From: CAIYYO01 sp049299895
GTDB taxonomy: Archaea > Altiarchaeota > Altiarchaeia > IMC4 > QMZM01
NCBI GenBank assembly: GCA_049299895.1
Contig: JBAQYF010000025.1
Span: forward strand, 1-33,640
DNA length: 33,640 nucleotides
Direction: 5' to 3'
The notes under the pieces were generated by a model, which worked only from the letters and a program-made list of their open reading frames with translations, was not told the origin of the DNA and made no database searches. The position numbers and the translations under genes were made by a program. Shown in pieces: positions 25,184 through 32,190 of the stretch. The stretch's first letter is position 1. Each line of letters opens with the position of its first letter.

Positions 25184-25191
25184 TATATATT
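25184..25191 (+). promoter_or_regulatory. TATA box of the small membrane protein gene
   Basis: TATATATT is centred 27 bp before the ATG at 25215 with no Shine-Dalgarno sequence between, a textbook spacing for a leaderless archaeal transcript. Confidence 0.6.
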
Positions 25192-25214
25192 TACATAGTT
25201 TTTTTAGCGCAAAA

Positions 25215-25466
25215 ATGATTACGACAATTACAACGATTACGACAGCGACCACAACAACCCTTATAGCAGCCCCCCATCTTACGGCTGCAGGGATAGTAGC
25301 AGTGGCCACACTTATAATACTATTGGCCATAAGAGAGATATTCGGCGCGGATACGAGCGGGAACCCCGTTCTAAAGTCTGTAACCCAGATTTCAGGCATT
25401 GTCAGCGTCGCCCTGCTGTTTGCATTCGCAAGCATCGTAGCGACAAAGGTTTTGACAATCCTCTGA
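25215..25466 (+). CDS. Small two-helix membrane protein
   Basis: 83 residues. The N-terminus is a Thr/Ile run (MITTITTITTATTTTLIAA). Two hydrophobic helices follow (TAAGIVAVATLIILLAI at about 23-39 and SGIVSVALLFAFASIVATKV at about 60-79), separated by a polar loop with FGADTSGN. No family is recognised. Strong promoter spacing, a good stop and a T-rich terminator support a real single-gene transcript. It could be a small membrane regulator or structural component. It lies between the promoter of the FN3 surface protein and a convergent CPBP protease gene. Confidence 0.65.
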   Translation: MITTITTITTATTTTLIAAPHLTAAGIVAVATLIILLAIREIFGADTSGNPVLKSVTQISGIVSVALLFAFASIVATKVLTIL

Positions 25467-25475
25467 GCAATATCC

Positions 25476-25507
25476 CTTATTCTTTTTCTCTTATTCTTTT
25501 TATTTTT
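25476..25507 (+). terminator. T-rich archaeal terminator
   Basis: Three runs of four to five T residues (ttctttttctcttattcttt and following) begin about 10 bp after the stop of the small membrane protein, the usual form of archaeal intrinsic terminators. Confidence 0.6.
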
Positions 25508-25530
25508 CCGATATAATCCTGACTGGCTGC

Positions 25531-26406
25531 TTACCGGATAAACAACGGCGCTATCGTGAATAAAACCGTATTCGTCAGACCGTGGGAGACCGTAATCCCA
25601 AAAAGGCTTCTTGTCTTGTAGAAAATAACGCCATAAAAGAACCCGACCAGGAAGACGAACACCAAGTCCACCCAGGACTTCCAGCCGATGTGCATTACCG
25701 CGAACAGGAGCGCAGTGAAAAACAACGCGCCTGCTACCCCGATCACTTTCTCGCCGTTCCTCTGGATAATCCCCCTGAACACTATCTCTTCTATCAGCCC
25801 GGTGAAGATAGTGAATGTGACAAACGCCGAGATAAGAGCCGGGACCGTCAATTCCTGCACCATCGCCTCAGGCCGCAGGATATGATACTCTATCATGCCA
25901 AAAAAAGGCCCTGTAAACATTACCAGGAACTGCAGAAGGAAGCCGATTTTACGGTTCTCCTCCTCGGGCGAGACAAAGACCAGGCCCACATCCTCACGGG
26001 TAAGCCCCAGGTAGCCCATAAGCATGAATGCCATTATCAGGAGCGGAAAATTGATCGCCAGGAACCAGTAAAGAGGATCCAGCATCGAAACAGGCATCGC
26101 AGTAGAAAGGATCCGAATCAAAGGAGTGATCACAAGGCTCATGACAAAGCAGCAGAGCAATTTGTCTTTGTAGAGGAACGAAGAGACGGTAAGCAGGGCG
26201 AAGAGAATGAAAGCGTGTATGGCAAGGCCCCCCTCGGGATTGACGTACGTCGTAATGTATTCGGCAGACGTAAGGAGCAGCAGGTAAACTGCAAGGCCCG
26301 CGTAGGTAAGCCGCATCCGGGGATGAACAGGATGATGCCTGCCGTTCTTTTTACCGCGCCGCAAAACAGGCTTCTTTTTGTCGCCCACATCATGCGATTC
26401 CTTCAT
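25531..26406 (-). CDS. CPBP family intramembrane metalloprotease
   Basis: 291 residues from the ATG at 26404-26406. A longer in-frame extension would overlap the divergent DUF1616 gene and its promoter, so I reject it. After a basic N-terminus (KKKPVLRRGKKNGRHH) there are about eight hydrophobic segments. The CPBP/ABI motifs are all present: EEIVFRGIIQR (EExxxR), LFAVMHIG (FxxxH) and GITVSHGLTN with the second His. Related enzymes cleave CAAX-type prenylated proteins or other substrates, and several bacterial ones process or immunise against peptides. The archaeal role is unknown. The 49-bp divergent spacer to the DUF1616 gene suggests shared regulation. Confidence 0.88.
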   Translation of the reverse strand: MKESHDVGDKKKPVLRRGKKNGRHHPVHPRMRLTYAGLAVYLLLLTSAEYITTYVNPEGGLAIHAFILFALLTVSSFLYKDKLLCCFVMSLVITPLIRILSTAMPVSMLDPLYWFLAINFPLLIMAFMLMGYLGLTREDVGLVFVSPEEENRKIGFLLQFLVMFTGPFFGMIEYHILRPEAMVQELTVPALISAFVTFTIFTGLIEEIVFRGIIQRNGEKVIGVAGALFFTALLFAVMHIGWKSWVDLVFVFLVGFFYGVIFYKTRSLFGITVSHGLTNTVLFTIAPLFIR

Positions 26407-26455
26407 AGGTAGCTTATTAGAACCAAAAACATAAATAAACACGCAACAAAAAAAG

Positions 26456-26983
26456 ATGAGTCTACAAAAACAGGAAAACAGGCACAAAACGGAAAAATCC
26501 CTCAAAGTCAGGACACACCCCCGGGGGAAAAAAACCAAACCAAAAGAACCGGGCACATACGACCGGATACTGACCCGGGCCCTCCTCGGACTACTCTTCA
26601 TAACGGTCGCGGCAGTAATATACATAATACTCAACCCGCCACAGGGCGAAAAATTCACCGAATTTTACATACTCGGACCGGAACAAAAAGCATACAACTA
26701 CCCAATAGACCTGGAAACAGGACAGACCGGGACCGTCTACATAGGCGTCGCAAACCACGAATACGAAGACCTGCAATACTCGCTGAGGATCAGGCTGGAC
26801 AACTCGACACTCGACGAAAAAACAATCGAACTACGAAACAACCAGACATACCTTGCAAAATACACATTCACTCCAAGCACCCCGGGCGAAAGCAGAAAAC
26901 TGGAATTCCTCCTCTACAAAAAAGGAAACAGTACAGTATACAGAACGCTGCATCTCTGGGTGAACGTAAAGGAAGCAGAATAA
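26456..26983 (+). CDS. DUF1616-like membrane-anchored protein
   Basis: 175 residues. A very basic cytoplasmic N-terminus (about 1-37) precedes one membrane helix (LLGLLFITVAAVIYIIL at about 44-62) and an extracellular beta-domain. The external part has the DUF1616 pattern EKFTEFYILGPEQKAYNYP, then GQTGTVYIGVANHEYEDL and a GESRKLEFLLYK strand, with NxT/S sites. DUF1616 proteins are common in archaea and often sit near glycosylation genes. The function is not established. Codons are strikingly poor in T and end mostly in A or C. ATAAATAA (about 26431-26438), centred 22 bp upstream, is the likely TATA box for a leaderless mRNA. Confidence 0.8.
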   Translation: MSLQKQENRHKTEKSLKVRTHPRGKKTKPKEPGTYDRILTRALLGLLFITVAAVIYIILNPPQGEKFTEFYILGPEQKAYNYPIDLETGQTGTVYIGVANHEYEDLQYSLRIRLDNSTLDEKTIELRNNQTYLAKYTFTPSTPGESRKLEFLLYKKGNSTVYRTLHLWVNVKEAE

Positions 26984-26991
26984 CGCAATCC

Positions 26992-27222
26992 TCAGACCAA
27001 TCCGGCACCAAACGATTCTTTTTCTAGTTTTTCCGGGCGACTAAGACCTTTTATCTGCCGGTTCTTTCTTATCAACCCGCCCGGCCTCATCGACGAAATC
27101 AACGTTATTATCCGCTCAGTCGATCTGCGGGATTCCATGCAGCCTTCTTTCATCTCGTCTAAACTCGCCCAGTCACGCGCCTGAGGCATGCACGCACTAA
27201 AGGAAACAATATTAATCCGCAT
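26992..27222 (-). pseudogene. C-terminal remnant of an acylphosphatase/coiled-coil paralogue
   Basis: This minus-strand stretch encodes DEMKEGCMESRRSTERIITL and then ISSMRPGGLIRKNR. It matches the C-terminus of the intact protein at 32497 (DEMREDRMEARKSTERIITM, ISSMRPGGLVRERP), and the DNA is also alike over roughly 110 bp. The acylphosphatase domain and most of the coiled coil are missing, and the first residues of the frame (MRINIVSFSACMPQARDW) do not match. It is therefore a truncated duplicate. It could be translated as a 76-residue tail, but that is unlikely to be functional. Confidence 0.7.
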
Positions 27223-27276
27223 ACTCCTAAATTTATTTCAACCTAGTCCGACACTATCAAACAACCGCGAAAAAAA

Positions 27277-28212
27277 ATGAGCGAGCGAATTCTAGTAACC
27301 GGCGGAGCAGGATTCATAGGATCAAACCTCTGCGAAAAACTCCTCGCAGAAGGCAACAGCGTTACGGCACTCGACAACCTGTCGACCGGGCGGATGGAGA
27401 ATATCTCCTCCTGCAAAGACGACAAGAATTACTCCTTTGTAAAAGGCAGCGTAACGGATTACGACCAACTGAAAAAGCTCTTCTCCGACACCGACTACGT
27501 ACTCCACCAGGCGGCGATCCCGTCAGTTCAGCGCTCTGTCGAAAACCCTCTGGCATCTCACGTCGCGAACGTGGACGGTACGTTCAACGTACTGCTGGCC
27601 GCAAAGGATGCCAACGTAAGGAAAGTAGTATACGCGGCATCCTCGTCTGCATACGGCGATACTCCGACGCTGCCCAAAAGGGAGGATATGACGCCGAACC
27701 CGAAGTCTCCTTATGCAGTTACGAAACTTGCAGGGGAATACTACTGCAGGGCGTTCACGGAAGTCTATGGACTAAAGACTATCACCCTGAGGTACTTCAA
27801 CGTATACGGCCCCAGGCAGAACCCGGAATCGGAATACGCTGCCGTCATACCCAGGTTCATAACAAAGATACTCAAAGGGGAAACTCCCACAGTCTACGGC
27901 GACGGCACCCAGACAAGGGATTTTTCCTACGTAAAAGACGTCGTATCCGCCAACATCAAGGCGATGGAAAGCAACGCCTCCGGCGTATATAATATAGCGT
28001 ACGGGAAAAGGATCAGCCTGAACGAACTCGTCGCTAAAATAAACAAATACACATGTATGGACGTTTTACCCGTCTACGACAAGGCGCGCACGGGAGACGT
28101 AAAGGACTCCCTCGCGGACATAACGGCCGCAAAGGAAAAATTCGGATACGATCCGAAATACGATATCGACAAAGGCCTGCAGGAAACGATAGAATGGTTC
28201 CGGAAAAATTGA
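27277..28212 (+). CDS. NAD-dependent sugar epimerase/dehydratase (UDP-glucose 4-epimerase-like)
   Basis: 311 residues, typical of the extended short-chain dehydrogenase GalE/WbpP group. The NAD-binding motif VTGGAGFIGSNLCEKLL is at about 6-22, the catalytic Ser in YAASSSAYGDTP at about 123-134, and the Tyr/Lys pair in SPYAVTKLAGEYY at about 148-160. RYFNVYGPRQNP and TQTRDFSYVKDVV are typical substrate-loop motifs. It probably interconverts UDP-hexoses or UDP-GlcNAc/GalNAc for surface glycans. The stop lies inside a short overlapping antitoxin-like gene. Confidence 0.93.
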   Translation: MSERILVTGGAGFIGSNLCEKLLAEGNSVTALDNLSTGRMENISSCKDDKNYSFVKGSVTDYDQLKKLFSDTDYVLHQAAIPSVQRSVENPLASHVANVDGTFNVLLAAKDANVRKVVYAASSSAYGDTPTLPKREDMTPNPKSPYAVTKLAGEYYCRAFTEVYGLKTITLRYFNVYGPRQNPESEYAAVIPRFITKILKGETPTVYGDGTQTRDFSYVKDVVSANIKAMESNASGVYNIAYGKRISLNELVAKINKYTCMDVLPVYDKARTGDVKDSLADITAAKEKFGYDPKYDIDKGLQETIEWFRKN

Positions 28213-28352
28213 CAGCAATAGAAAAATACGCGTCAGGTGCCTTTTCATTGTCCGATGCAGCGTCTTTTGCCGGGGTATCCGCAGGAGAGATGATGGAAAT
28301 GAAAGAAGCGAAAGAATCATATAACAGGATCGGAAAATTCCTGGAAAAATAA
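28194..28352 (+). CDS. Short UPF0175/antitoxin-like helix-turn-helix fragment
   Basis: 52 residues starting at the ATG that overlaps the epimerase 3' end: MVPEKLTAIEKYASGAF, then SLSDAASFAGVSAGEMME. The segment A-x-E-x-Y-x-G-x-[FL]SLSDAA-x-x-AGVS recalls the helix-turn-helix core of UPF0175 antitoxins. It lacks the usual N-terminal ribbon and is shorter than the about 80-residue family norm, so it may be a truncated gene. No matching PIN/DUF3368 toxin follows. Confidence 0.45.
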   Translation: MVPEKLTAIEKYASGAFSLSDAASFAGVSAGEMMEMKEAKESYNRIGKFLEK

Positions 28353-28375
28353 GCATCGACGCGGGCTGTATCAGA

Positions 28376-28820
28376 ATGCGGGATGATCGAATGGATGAAA
28401 AAACCTTGAAGGGGATATATGAATTCCTTGAACTGGAACTATTGGAAAAAATGGAATATCCCTGCGAATCGTGCGGGTTCTTCGAATGCGAAAAAAAATC
28501 CAGTTAATGCGCAGGGTATCATAAAGAAAAAGTACCGCTGGAACGACATAGATCACGGGCGATGCCTTAAACGCGCGCGGACGCGACTCAAAGAATTGCA
28601 CGGCCTCCTGCGCGCACCGGAGTTCTCGAAGTATTCGAGCGAACCATGCGCCCTGTGCGGCGCAGGCAAATACAGACACGACATGGCACTGCATATCGAG
28701 ATCGAACAAATGGAAAAGAACGGATGTTCACGCATCGAATCCGTGCGCCTGTGCAAGGGATGCAACAAGAAATACCTGCGCAGGAAGAAGGCGATCCATG
28801 AGGGATACAGGAAGCTGTGA
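28376..28820 (+). pseudogene. Cys-rich (zinc-ribbon-like) protein split by a frameshift at an A8 run
   Basis: The first frame starts at the ATG at 28376 (MDEKTLKGIYEFLELELLEK, then CESCGFFECE) and stops at 28505-28507. Just after eight A residues (28491-28498) a second frame continues KNPVNAQGIIKKKYRWND. It carries two further Cys pairs, CALCGAGKYRHD and CKGCNKKYLRRKKA, ending at 28820. Joined, they give about 148 residues with three CxxC motifs, a plausible zinc-binding protein. One base changed in the A-run would restore it. The break could be a real mutation, a sequencing error or programmed slippage. I do not recognise the family. Confidence 0.6.
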
Positions 28821-29003
28821 GGCGAACGCGCGCAGGCGGGGCCCCTCAGCAGAACGGGCGCAGATGATTCTATTAGCTTTCGGAGCGAAACAATTTCTTT
28901 TTATTGAAAGATATTTTTTGGGTGCCCGGCACTTTTCCCTCGCTCCCTTGCATTGCAGTTATATAGCGGCGCAGATTACATCTATTATAAGAACAGTCAT
29001 GTT
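28821..29003. other. Spacer with no gene recognised; TATA element for the next gene
   Basis: No open frame with coding character on either strand. TATATAG at about 28960-28966 lies about 40 bp before the ATG at 29004 and is the best promoter candidate for the next gene. Confidence 0.4.
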
Positions 29004-30077
29004 ATGAAAAAAACGCGCATAGTGAGTAAAAAGCGCCGCTTTAATCCGAGGATACAATTCTATGAGGCGGATCATTTCCTTCACGGCTCATGGGACCGCC
29101 CGGTATTTGACGACGCCGCTTACTCTCTTGCTCAAAAGCTCGCAGAGACGGCATACCCGGATCATGCAGACAGATTTGAGAGGAGATGGAAATGCTTTTA
29201 TCTTCCGCTGAAAAGAAGCGGCAGGCGCATTAGCGTCCCCTTTACGCTGGTCGAATATGATGGACGCTTCTACCTGCTATTCAGAAATCTTGGAGGTATT
29301 GCACTGGAGAAGGGACGCGATACGTTTGACGGGTTCTATGCGAAAATGCTTCGGGAAGCCCTGCGCTTCATGCGCCTAGGAGAAAAAGAGGGTTCAGGGA
29401 CAATATTGTCCACAGTCCCATATGACATCAGGACAGGCAGGGTGAAAGGCAGATACGTATTACGAAAGAACATGCGAGAGAAAACCAAGGCAAATATCCT
29501 TGATCTTTACGCTGCCCATGAGAGGAAATACCTGAGCGTTCAGTCTGTCTCCATCAACGAATACCTAGAGACTGCAGCCTTATGCTACCGTGCGGCCTAC
29601 GGGCGCAAGGCGCAAAACATGTCTCCTGCGGACATGTATAGGAAATGGGCGGACGGAAGAGACGGAGGGATGCTGTCCATAGGAGAGAAAAACAGCCGGG
29701 ACGAATACGTCCGCTGGCTGGAACACGGCGCCCATATAGGAAGCCATCCCTTTGAGATAGTATTCAGCTGGAGACACCACGGCATACACCTTTACCCACC
29801 CTTAAAGGACCGGCCTCGCTTCGTTCTGAAAGTCACCAACTATGCATACGCGCAGGAATACGCAAAGATGCTTTCAGCACTCATCGAAAGCAATATAGCC
29901 TTCGATGCCTGCGATTATAGAAGCGTATTAGACTACCTTTCAGGCGACAGCTGGATAAATGTCAACGACGCAGGACTCGATTCCTTCCAATACATCCCTT
30001 CGAAGGAATACAAAGACAGATACTTCAGACACATAGAGTGGGAGGAACTGCCCATGCCGAAATACAGGAATAAATAG
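29004..30077 (+). CDS. Hypothetical archaeal protein (357 residues)
   Basis: I chose the ATG at 29004 (MKKTRIVSKKRRFNPRIQF) because the 17-residue extension to an upstream ATG overlaps the TATA element. The protein is soluble-looking, basic at its N-terminus and aromatic-rich. Possible landmarks are HFLHGSWDRPVFDD near 25, RWKCFYLPLKRSGRRISVPF near 62, FSWRHHGIHLYPP near 254 and DACDYRSVLDYLSGDSWINV near 310. There is no signal peptide or membrane helix. I do not recognise a family or catalytic motif. It is the only long intact gene in an otherwise decayed stretch, which suggests selection or recent arrival. Confidence 0.7.
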   Translation: MKKTRIVSKKRRFNPRIQFYEADHFLHGSWDRPVFDDAAYSLAQKLAETAYPDHADRFERRWKCFYLPLKRSGRRISVPFTLVEYDGRFYLLFRNLGGIALEKGRDTFDGFYAKMLREALRFMRLGEKEGSGTILSTVPYDIRTGRVKGRYVLRKNMREKTKANILDLYAAHERKYLSVQSVSINEYLETAALCYRAAYGRKAQNMSPADMYRKWADGRDGGMLSIGEKNSRDEYVRWLEHGAHIGSHPFEIVFSWRHHGIHLYPPLKDRPRFVLKVTNYAYAQEYAKMLSALIESNIAFDACDYRSVLDYLSGDSWINVNDAGLDSFQYIPSKEYKDRYFRHIEWEELPMPKYRNK

Positions 30078-30223
30078 ATGATTCATAATCCATCAATGCA
30101 TTCCCCCCGTCAGGGTGCTCCATAAATATGCTGCTTACGTTCTGGCGGATAACTGCAAAACCTGCCTTTTCAAGAGCCCGGATCAATTTTTGAGGCGCAA
30201 GAGGCGGGATCTTTTCAGTTCAT
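30070..30223 (-). pseudogene. Decayed HicA toxin gene
   Basis: The ATG overlaps the HicB stop (ATGA) but the frame stops at codon 3. In the next frame the HicA pattern is plain: KIPPLAPQKLIRALEKAGFA, then VIRQ, then IFMEHPDGGNALM. HicA toxins read P-x-L-x-x-[KR]ELIRAL-x-KAGF-x-x-[VI]RQ-x-GSHHI-x-x-HPDG. The catalytic GSHH segment is replaced by NVSS here, and the C-terminal strand is lost into the end of the convergent upstream gene. HicA is an mRNA-cleaving dsRBD-fold toxin. This copy cannot be active. Confidence 0.75.
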
Positions 30224-30456
30224 GCCGTAGAGGGAATGCGAACTTTGATCTTATGCAGGCCGACAAAGGAAGGATTGCCTGAATCGCTCTTGACTTCCAG
30301 GTAGAGGGAAACCGCTTCTTCCATCCTCTTCATAAGCTCCTCAACGGTTTTGGCCTGGGTATGGCATCCGGGCAGTTCCACAACCTCGCCCACATAAAAA
30401 CCATCCTCATCCTTCTCGACGATGACAGTATAATCCCTGAAAACGCCCTTTTTCAT
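30220..30456 (-). CDS. hicB: HicB-family antitoxin
   Basis: 78 residues from the ATG at 30454-30456 (MKKGVFRDYTVIVEKDEDGF). The partial RNase-H-like HicB fold is recognised by YTVIVEKDEDGFYVGEVVEL, PGCHTQAKTVEELMKRMEEA and VSLYLEV. It is the short, stand-alone type without a DNA-binding C-terminus. A 19-residue upstream extension is hydrophobic and unlikely. In intact loci HicB neutralises HicA. Here its partner downstream is a pseudogene, so HicB is an orphan unless it acts on another HicA elsewhere in the genome. Confidence 0.85.
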   Translation of the reverse strand: MKKGVFRDYTVIVEKDEDGFYVGEVVELPGCHTQAKTVEELMKRMEEAVSLYLEVKSDSGNPSFVGLHKIKVRIPSTA

Positions 30457-30660
30457 ATAAATAATTATAACACTTACAGGGAAAAAACCAAAAGACAAAC
30501 CAAGTACAGTCAAATAATCTCCCTCTGAATCAGCCGATTAACCCGACAGTTACGTACCCTAAAGATTATAACAATAACAATGCCACCTAACAATCCCAAA
30601 GAGAAAAAAAACCCGCAAAAAACAGTTTAATTTACCTCCTAAACCAATATAAAATCGAAA
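30457..30660. other. AT-rich spacer upstream of hicB
   Basis: No gene seen. It contains TTATAATTATTTATA (about 30458-30472 on the minus strand), the probable hicB promoter. An A-rich block at about 30595-30625 closely resembles one at 32448-32479 upstream of vapB. Confidence 0.35.
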
Positions 30661-30780
30661 ATGATCACGGAACATAAAACAGTCTGCGTAATGGGCCTCT
30701 GGCTACGTCGGATTACCTCTTGCCGAAGCGTTCTCCAAACACATAAAAGTCATAGGACTTATCCATGATGCTGGGGATCA
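30661..30780 (+). pseudogene. N-terminal remnant of an NDP-sugar 6-dehydrogenase
   Basis: The ATG at 30661 reads MITEHKTVCVMGL. After a one-base shift it continues GYVGLPLAEAFSKHIKVIGL, then HDAG. The joined sequence VCVMGLGYVGLPLAEAFSKH is the Rossmann NAD-binding start of UDP-glucose/UDP-ManNAc dehydrogenases (GLGYVGLPLA motif). Only about 40 residues survive before the downstream toxin-antitoxin cluster. It is a clear fragment of a surface-sugar gene and presumably once worked with the epimerase and aminotransferase. Confidence 0.8.
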
Positions 30781-30781
30781 A

Positions 30782-31312
30782 TTATTTTTTGCGTTTCGCC
30801 GCCTTTTCCTTTAATTCGCGACCCCAGCGAAGAGCATGCTCGTCTGTTACCTCGGAGTCCTTTAACAGCTCGCCCGCCTCTTTGAACATAAGCTGCTCAG
30901 AGAGCCGCTCCCTCAAGGCGTTGGATACAAGAGCGTCCACCTCTTCTTTTTTAAGCTCCTTGAAGCCATTATTCAGTTCATCAGAGGCATCCGGTTCGCC
31001 ATAGTTTGAATTGGCGTCTTCGCGCAGTTTTTTGTGCAATGAATGAAGCCGTTTCAGGTAAGTATCGTAGGCATTGTCGTGTTTGCTCACGGTTAGAAGC
31101 CAGATAACGTTCCCTTCCAGATAATACACCAGCCACACGTTTTCAGTTATCGGCTCGCAGTAGCAGTTCTCCCCTCCGTGCAGGTGTTTTTGCCTCTAGG
31201 GGTTTTCCCTAATCTTGTTTTTTTTCTTGTAGAATATTTCCAGTTCTTTCTTGGGCAAGGCATCCAAGTCTTTGAAGAGATCAGGATGCTCTTTGACGAT
31301 CCAATCAGTCAA
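30782..31312 (-). pseudogene. RelE-like toxin interrupted by in-frame TAG, with extra antitoxin-like C-terminal tail
   Basis: The frame starts at a TTG (31310-31312) overlapping the antitoxin stop: LTDWIVKEHPDLFKDLDALP and KKNKIRENP. It meets TAG at 31196-31198, then resumes in the same frame as RQKHLHGGENCYCEPITENV and WLVYYLEGNVIWLLTVSKHD, ending the RelE/ParE-like fold near RLHSLHKKL. The frame then runs on for about 80 residues (ELKKEEVDALVSNALRERLS, then DSEVTDEHALRWGRELKEKA), which look like the C-terminus of a VapB-type antitoxin. A single nonsense change (probably GAG or CAG to TAG) disables the toxin. The 3' part alone could start at an internal codon but would lack the first helices. 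Confidence 0.7.
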
Positions 31313-31511
31313 CCTTTACCCCTCTTTTCTTCAAGTAGGCGTCCAGTTCGTCTTCTGTTTTTCCAATGGAGGGATCGCTCTTGACATCCGCTATCCTCTG
31401 CCTCACTATGTCGTCCCGGTTAACCAGTTCCGTAACGTCTTCTAAGAGGACTTCAAAATCTAGGAGCACTTTCTTGAATCTTTCCCGGGATAAGGTAATT
31501 GTTTCAGGCAT
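31305..31511 (-). CDS. RelB-like antitoxin of the RelBE-type pair
   Basis: 68 residues, acidic and helical: ETITLSRERFKKVLLDFEVL, then TELVNRDDIVRQRIADVKSD and ELDAYLKKRGVKVD. Start at the ATG at 31509-31511. CTAAATATTA lies just upstream on the minus strand. The stop overlaps the toxin start, the common antitoxin-toxin coupling. The family is assigned mainly from the partner. It is intact although the toxin frame is interrupted. Confidence 0.6.
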   Translation of the reverse strand: MPETITLSRERFKKVLLDFEVLLEDVTELVNRDDIVRQRIADVKSDPSIGKTEDELDAYLKKRGVKVD

Positions 31512-31769
31512 ACAATAATATTTAGGTATTTTCAGGCTAAATATCTGCCGCCGCTTTCAGCATGCAACTGCCATAAAAAGATCAACGCTATCAAAAGAAT
31601 AGAAGAGCCCGTGCAGGAAAGGGAATGCAAACGAAAAGAGTTTAAAAATTGACACTTCAGACCAGCACTTTGAAAGCTACATCTCAATTTTATAGACTTT
31701 AGTCAATAAAATTAGGGATTTTTATTTACTCAAGTATAGCTAGTCATCCAAGAATGCTATCAATGGGCG
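31512..31769. other. Spacer with no gene recognised
   Basis: AT-rich 258-bp spacer between the RelB-like start and the end of the VapC frame. A roughly 25-codon coding-like stretch (INAIKRIEEPVQERECKRKE, about 31581-31650, plus strand) ends in TGA and has no start. It may be another gene scrap, but I cannot name it. Confidence 0.3.
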
Positions 31770-32190
31770 TTACAATTCTTCTGGTTCCGCGGTCGGGATG
31801 AGCTTGCGGATCTTTTTTGCGAGTTCCTTATCCCTTGTTACAAAGACGCTGCCAGGATGCCAGAGCGCATGACAGATGTATGGAATCGGCGGGGTCTACT
31901 CTAAGCGTCTTCACATACTCATAGGCAGATATCATCTCGCTTCCTTCAGGTATCATTATTTCTATGCCCAGCGAGGGAATCTTGCGGACCGCATCGGTTA
32001 TCTCTTCCTCCGTTTTCCCCTGCTTTTGCAGGATGCGGTGTATCTCCATAACCGCAAAAATAGACATTGTCGCACTATATTTTCCCGATTCTACTTTTTG
32101 AAGCAGGGAAAGAGAAGCGCCAGCAAGGCCCGCATCTTCCAGTAATACATTTAGAAGGATATTGGAATCAAGATACAATGTTTCGATCAT
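31770..32190 (-). pseudogene. VapC-like PIN-domain toxin with C-terminal frameshift
   Basis: The ATG (32188-32190) overlaps the VapB stop. The frame reads IETLYLDSNILLNVLLED (first catalytic Asp), then AVMEIHRIL (acidic Glu) and LRVDPADSIHLSCALASW (third acidic site), and stops at 31828-31830. In an alternative frame the expected C-terminus continues: HALWHPGSVFVTRDKELAKK, then RKLIPTAEPEEL to a stop at 31770. The wild-type junction would be ADSIHLSHALWHPGS-like. The loss removes the last conserved TRDKEL motif. PIN toxins are Mg-dependent RNases. The break could be a true frameshift or a sequencing indel. Confidence 0.75.

Noticed and set aside
26404..26658. Longer N-terminus for the CPBP protease
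   Set aside because: It would overlap the divergent DUF1616 gene and its promoter, and the extension lacks family similarity. The ATG at 26404-26406 is better.
31196..31198. Pyrrolysine or other recoding of TAG in the RelE-like gene
   Set aside because: No recoding signals or pylTSBCD genes are seen, and neighbouring toxins are also broken. Simple nonsense mutation is more likely.
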